Part shown: positions 59,863 through 64,000 of the stretch, in pieces
Layout of the letters: every line of letters begins with the position of its first letter
Position numbering within the stretch: position 1 is the first letter of the stretch
DNA from: Tolypeutes matacus
Taxonomy: Eukaryota > Chordata > Mammalia > Cingulata > Chlamyphoridae
Direction: 5' to 3'
DNA: 64,000 bases
NCBI GenBank assembly: GCA_026826555.1
Contig: JAKSZT010054324.1
Span: 2,025,143 to 2,089,142, forward strand
Notes under the pieces: generated by a model
What the model was told of the DNA's origin: nothing
What the model saw: the letters and a program-made list of their open reading frames with translations, nothing else
Database searches by the model: none
Translations under genes and position numbers: made by a program

Positions 59863-60049
59863 GAAGCGGCTGTGGCTCAATCAGTAGGGCTCCTGTTTAC
59901 CATATGGGAGGCCCTGGGTTCGGTTCCCGGGGCCTCCTGGTGAAGGCAAGCCCGCCCGCACGGCGTGGTTAGCTGACCCAGCGAGCACAAGCAGCAAGGG
60001 GGGGATAAATGAATAAATAAATAAAATCTTTAAAAATAAAAATAAAAAT
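59860..60049 (+). mobile_element. DAS-like tRNA SINE inside the L1, with 13-bp TSD
   Basis: Perfect duplication aaaggagataaga at 59847-59859 and 60050-60062. The head shows 'gggaagcggctgtggctcaa' (box A) and 'ggttcggttcccgg' (box B) followed by 'cacggcgtggttagctg', then an A-rich tail of AAAT and AAAAT units. It is well preserved, so it inserted well after the L1. Confidence 0.93.
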
Positions 60050-60062
60050 AAAGGAGATAAGA

Positions 60063-61160
60063 GGAGGACTGAGATGGACTACTGATGTTTACTATATGTA
60101 GATGTTTTAATTAACTTTATTGTAAAAGTGTGGAAATGTATGGAGTTGATGGTAACACATTATAATGAGTAACAGCTGGTTTATAAATCAGAATGTGGCT
60201 GAAAAGGGTAGTCTAGGGATGTAAATGCCAACTGAAAGAAAGCTAGAGAATAATCTAGGGACTGAATAACACAATAAACCCAGAGATGGATAAGATTTGT
60301 GGTTGATGGTGCAGATGTAAGAGTGTCCTTTGTGAGCTAGAGCAGATGTGTATCACTATTGCAGGGTGGTGGGAATGTGGAGAAGCATGGGAAAAATAGA
60401 ACCGGTGTGACCTATGGACTGTGGTTAACAGTAATACTGTAATATTCATGCATCTATGCCAAAGATGTACTGTGTGGATAATGGGGAATATGGGAGAAGT
60501 GTGCCAAATGTATGGTATGGATCTGAAAATATTATCTCATAAACTGTAACAAATGTTCCACCATGATGTGGTATGTTGATAGACGGGTGTTTACATTATT
60601 GCTTTGTAAGTTTACAACTTTTGTCTTAAAAATATATTTAAAAAATAACAATAGGATGGGTTGGGGGGGGGAATACACCAAATGTAAGATAAGAACTCTA
60701 GTTAGTAGTAAGATTTTGACTGACATTCTTTCATCATTTGTAGCAAATGTCTTATAACAATGTAAGTTGTTGGTAGTGAGTTGATGTATGGGACCCCTGT
60801 ATGATGATATATATGTATGTTTGCTTTGTAAGTTCACAACTTTTACTATAAACTTATTATGTATGTTAATATATAAGTGATATAAAAATAATAACAATAA
60901 TAATAATAATAATAAGGTGGCTTGGGGAAAAATACACCAAATATAAGATACTTCGGTTGGTAGTAATATTTTGAGGATATTCTTTAATAATAAGTTTTAA
61001 ATGTTTTACAACAATGTAAGATATTGGTGGTAGCGTAAGGTAAGAGAGCCCTGTATGATGTTATTATGTATGTTTGTTTTGTAAGTTCATAAAATATTAC
61101 TATAATTTTATTGTTTGTGTATGTTTATGTATGAGTGATATACTTCAATAAATTTTAAAT
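60063..61160 (+). mobile_element. L1 3'UTR with tandemly repeated blocks
   Basis: The block starting 'accaaatgtaag' and running through 'gtaacaaatgtt', 'acaatgtaag', 'ttggtggt', 'ccctgtatgatg' and 'ttgtaagttcac' appears about three times (landmark positions about 60504, 60679 and 60938). An AAT microsatellite lies between the last two copies (about 60888-60915). Confidence 0.8.
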
Positions 61161-61182
61161 AAAATTTATTGGTGAAATCAAC

Positions 61183-61940
61183 TAGTGCATAATTTTTCTC
61201 TCATCTCTCTCCCTCTCTTTCTGTTTTGGCTGAAGAGGTTAGGTAAAAAGAAAGAGATGGTATGCTCCTCACATCTTACATTTTGAGGGATATAAAACAC
61301 CCTTTCCCTTCATGTCTGTCAGAAATAAATTCTAACCCTGTCTGACAAGACTAGGTTCAATGGATATAAGATTGTTTCTCCTAGGTCTGCATGGTGGATT
61401 CAAACTAATAGTTGATCTTGTTGCCAAGGGGAATAGAAGGTGATAAACCATAACCGGTTGATGTAGGCTGCAAGAAGTCAGGAATTAAATAATAACAATG
61501 TGATTGGCCCATACACTTGCCTTCTATCTCTGAATGGAAAGTGAACTGAAATGTAGAGGAATGCCCCAGGTCACATTTGGTTTTATTATTCTCGCATTTA
61601 CTTCCGGAAACAAAGCAATGATTCTTCCTTCTGCTTCAGTTTTCTCATTTTCTTCAGTCCCCTAGGAACTGTTTTTGGCCTAGTGGTGGGATAGTATGTA
61701 TTTTCCAGCACTGTTTTTCCATTCCGTATTCCTTTAGTTAATTTCTATAGGCTCTAGTTCATGCCATTTTCATTAGTCAGTCAACAAAAAATTATTTGGG
61801 AACTGTGCTATGTCTGAGAACTTTGAGTGTGAAATTAGGTCACTGAATTCTAAAGCATATTCTAGACAAGGCACATGGGAACAGGGAACTTTAAGGAGGC
61901 TCATGTAATAGAAGATTTTTATTGTAAGGTGGTTGGCTTT
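61183..61940. other. Unassigned DNA
   Basis: Flank of the L1. No gene or named repeat seen. Confidence 0.5.
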
Positions 61941-61944
61941 GGAA

Positions 61945-62080
61945 TGATACAGTCCAATCCTGTAGCGTGTTGATTGTATGACTGTAGGCAGTACTCTCTC
62001 AGCCTCATTTCCTCCTTTGCAAAATGGGGACACCACCATTTACCTTGAAGGTAAATTCTGATATATTGGCACCTCCTCAG
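61945..62080 (+). mobile_element. MIR fragment
   Basis: 'tgtatgactgtaggcagtac', 'ctcagcctcatttcctcc' and 'ttgcaaaatggggacacc' is sense MIR core order. Confidence 0.7.
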
Positions 62081-63235
62081 CATTCGGTGTGTATTAGTTT
62101 CTCTCTTCCTTAAAGTCAAGAGAGGACTGAGTGTAATGAACCAGTAAGTGGGCACTGTTAAAAATATATCCCTTTCTAAATAAATGCAAAAACAATATAC
62201 CCAATTTCTTTTCTTTTAAAATAATTCTGCCTTGGGCCCATGTTTTAAGAATATTTCCTGGCATTGAAAGCAGTTCACTCTATGGCTTATTCATTACATT
62301 AATGGAATATCTTAAAATCATGGGAAAGAAAGTAGTATACTGGAAAAAACAAACTGAGCATTTGTTGCTGCAAGTCAGAATTTTTAACCCTAACGCTGCC
62401 ACTTGCTAACGTCATTTTATTTGACCTCTTGATTCACAAGATAAGGACATTCAGCAGAAGCTTGAAAGAAAATAGTCTTTCCATCTCAACTTTTATGTCA
62501 AGAGGCCTAAAGGGCTTTACCAATCATGTCCCTCTGCCTGAACTTTGAAGAAGATGCTAAAGGGGGCTTCCTTCGGTCCAGAGATTATCTAAGTCAGTTG
62601 GTCTTGTGGCTTCAAGCTCCTAATAAAATTACCAAGAGGCTAAAGCTAGAGTCATTCAAATTGGCTATGGGAGCTTTAAAGTTTTGCTTCACACAAAAAC
62701 CCTGTCTAAAGAAATATATACTTATAGTTCTCCCATGTAATTGTTATGAAACCAAATTTGGGCTTGAGAATTACTCTGTCAAATGGATATATTTATTATA
62801 TTTATTGTTCATTTTTTCTTTTATGTGGTTACTTATTTGATCAGATAAGGGTGAGTGTTACTTCCAGTTCGTATGGAAAATTCATAAAGGTGAAAGGTAT
62901 TTTAAGGTATTACAAATCAAACAAGGTGCCCAAGTGATAGAATAAAATAAGAGTTTAGGATGTTCTCGTTAATCAATTCAATTAACTATAGGTGAAGCCT
63001 ATATATATATAGGCTATATATATAATGGTATATACCATTAATTCTCCTTGACAGTATTTACTATAAGCTCTTTTAAAGGGAATTTTTGTTTTGTTTTTGC
63101 ACTTTTTTTTTTTTACAGTTTTGCATCTCTGGCACCTAGCAGAGTATCTGGTATAGAGTAGATGCTGAAAAAAAAATTGTTGACTGAATGAAAATATGGA
63201 TGTGAATGTTCTTTGGGAAATTTCAAATGTGATTT
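62081..63235. other. Unassigned DNA with palindromes and an L2/MIR tail
   Basis: A 104-codon frame at 62526-62840 shows no recognised family. Two palindromes at 62997-63040 are listed separately. 'ctggcacctagcagagtatc' near 63128 is a short L2/MIR tail. Confidence 0.5.
62997..63040. repeat. Two adjacent perfect 18-bp palindromes
   Basis: gcctatatatatataggc (62997-63014) and taatggtatataccatta (63023-63040), eight bases apart. Confidence 0.95.
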
Positions 63236-63654
63236 TGGGGGGGTGGATGTGGCTTAAATAGTTGAGGGTCCGTCTCCCATATGGAGGGACCTGGGTTCAA
63301 TCCCCAGGACCTCCCGGTAGAAATAAAGAAAAATATAGGAGGCATGCGAGCCCCCAGGTCCCCCATGCCTCAAGGAGCCAGACAGCAAGATGATGACATA
63401 ACTGGAGAGTGACACAAGGGAGAACCAAGACGAGATGTGCCGAAAAACCAGGAACTAAGGTCGTGCAGGTGGCAGACCGCCTTTCTCCCACATCAGAGGT
63501 TCCCAGGATCGAATCCCGGTGGAGATAGGGGGAGAAGGATGAGAAGAGAGGACAGGAAACAGACAAAGAGAATTGCCCAGCAAATGGACACAAAAACAGC
63601 AAAAATGGGGGTGGTGGTTAAATGGATAAAAGTAAATAAATATATCTTTTTAAA
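63236..63654 (+). mobile_element. Dimeric tRNA-derived SINE (DAS-type) with TSD
   Basis: Perfect duplication aaatgtgattt at 63225-63235 and 63655-63665. The first tRNA-like part carries box A-like 'tggcttaaatagttgagg' and box B 'ggttcaatccc'; the second carries 'tttctcccacatcagagg' and box B 'gatcgaatccc'. The linker ('gatgatgacataactgg', 'gagtgacacaaggg') and the 3' block ('gcccagcaaatggacac') match the copy at 38.8 kb. A-rich tail. The overlapping open frames on both strands are SINE sequence. Confidence 0.93.
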
Positions 63655-63665
63655 AAATGTGATTT

Positions 63666-64000
63666 GGAACACATTTAATCTGCAGTTAGGTATGATCTAG
63701 GAAGGATTTCTGAGTGAATTAGAATATTGGATTGGTAACACTCACTTTTCTTTCCAATTTCAGATTCTTTGATATTTCCCAAAATAGAAGTCTACAAACA
63801 AGCTAAGGGGTGAGATTGCTGTCTCTGCCTGCACAAACTTAAGAGTTTAATTATTGAAAGCATTACTCTGAAGGATTATAATAAATGTTCACTTTTTATA
63901 ATTATAGCAAATAGGATAATACCATTAGTGTAAACCTGTCTCATTATTGAAAAGAATATAATTATGTAAATAATCATTATACTCTCACTCTATCCATGTT
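63666..64000. other. Unassigned DNA
   Basis: Nothing recognised to the window end. Confidence 0.5.

Larger units (their letters stand above)
56596..61160 (+). mobile_element. L1 LINE with TSD, internally deleted, carrying a SINE
   Basis: Bounded by a ~22-base imperfect duplication: 'aaaacttattggtga' starting at 56578 and 'aaaatttattggtga' starting at 61161, with further agreement after. Order: 5'UTR (56596-57645), ORF1 (57646-about 58700), ORF2 start (58790), a deletion near 59075 that joins the endonuclease to the post-RT region, a second loss near 59850 that joins ORF2 to 3'UTR, a SINE at 59860-60049, and a 3'UTR with repeated units to 61160. The remaining ~4.4 kb lacks the RT core. The intact start and duplication indicate one insertion whose internal deletions arose before or after integration. 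Confidence 0.9.

Noticed and set aside
62526..62840. 104-codon frame ending in a hydrophobic stretch
   Set aside because: No family resemblance, no supporting context and no exon signals; the hydrophobic end comes from T-rich DNA.
63236..63320. tRNA gene
   Set aside because: The box A/B head is followed by a SINE body, A-rich tail and target-site duplication. The same applies to the heads at 4231, 37060, 38830 and 59860.

Overview
The window looks like gene-poor nuclear DNA from a placental mammal, most likely a xenarthran and probably an armadillo such as Dasypus. The evidence is several tRNA-derived SINEs with the head and body of the armadillo DAS family (window edge, about 4.1, 37.1, 38.8, 59.9 and 63.2 kb), L1 copies with long repetitive 5' and 3' UTRs, xenarthran-type MaLR-like LTRs, and a background of ancient MIR, L2 and hAT repeats. 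The DNA is AT-rich. I found no complete host gene, no real tRNA or rRNA gene, no CRISPR array and no prokaryotic feature. Species assignment is inference from repeat families.

Layout: 1-112 antisense SINE; ~1.6-4.6 kb an old sense L1 broken by a TATC microsatellite (with an assembly gap) and by a SINE; 4.6-12.3 kb mostly unassigned DNA with a DNA-transposon MITE, an L1 3' end and MIRs; 12.3-17.96 kb an antisense L1 with ORF1, ORF2 and a 5'UTR built of repeated units of about 110 bp; 18-28.3 kb MIR/L2/hAT fragments plus a small exon-like frame at 23.9 kb; 28.3-30.6 kb an LTR split by a composite L1-derived insertion; 30.8-38 kb an old L1 3' end and three MaLR-like LTRs; 38.8-39.2 kb a dimeric SINE; 39-54 kb ancient repeats and unassigned DNA; 54.0-54.3 kb a CTTC/CTCC microsatellite with a second gap; 54.8-55.5 kb an L2 reverse-transcriptase fragment; 56.6-61.2 kb a TSD-flanked sense L1, internally deleted and carrying its own SINE; 63.2-63.65 kb a dimeric SINE with clear target-site duplications.

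Nothing here works as a pathway. The story is retrotransposon turnover: L1 machinery mobilised itself and the tRNA-derived SINEs. Every recognisable L1 copy is dead, through stops, loss of endonuclease residues, or deletion of the reverse-transcriptase core. The most unusual items are the variable 5'UTR monomer arrays, the composite element at 28.5-30.4 kb with a G-quadruplex motif, and a short exon-like frame at 23.9 kb. I did not find an undescribed functional system.
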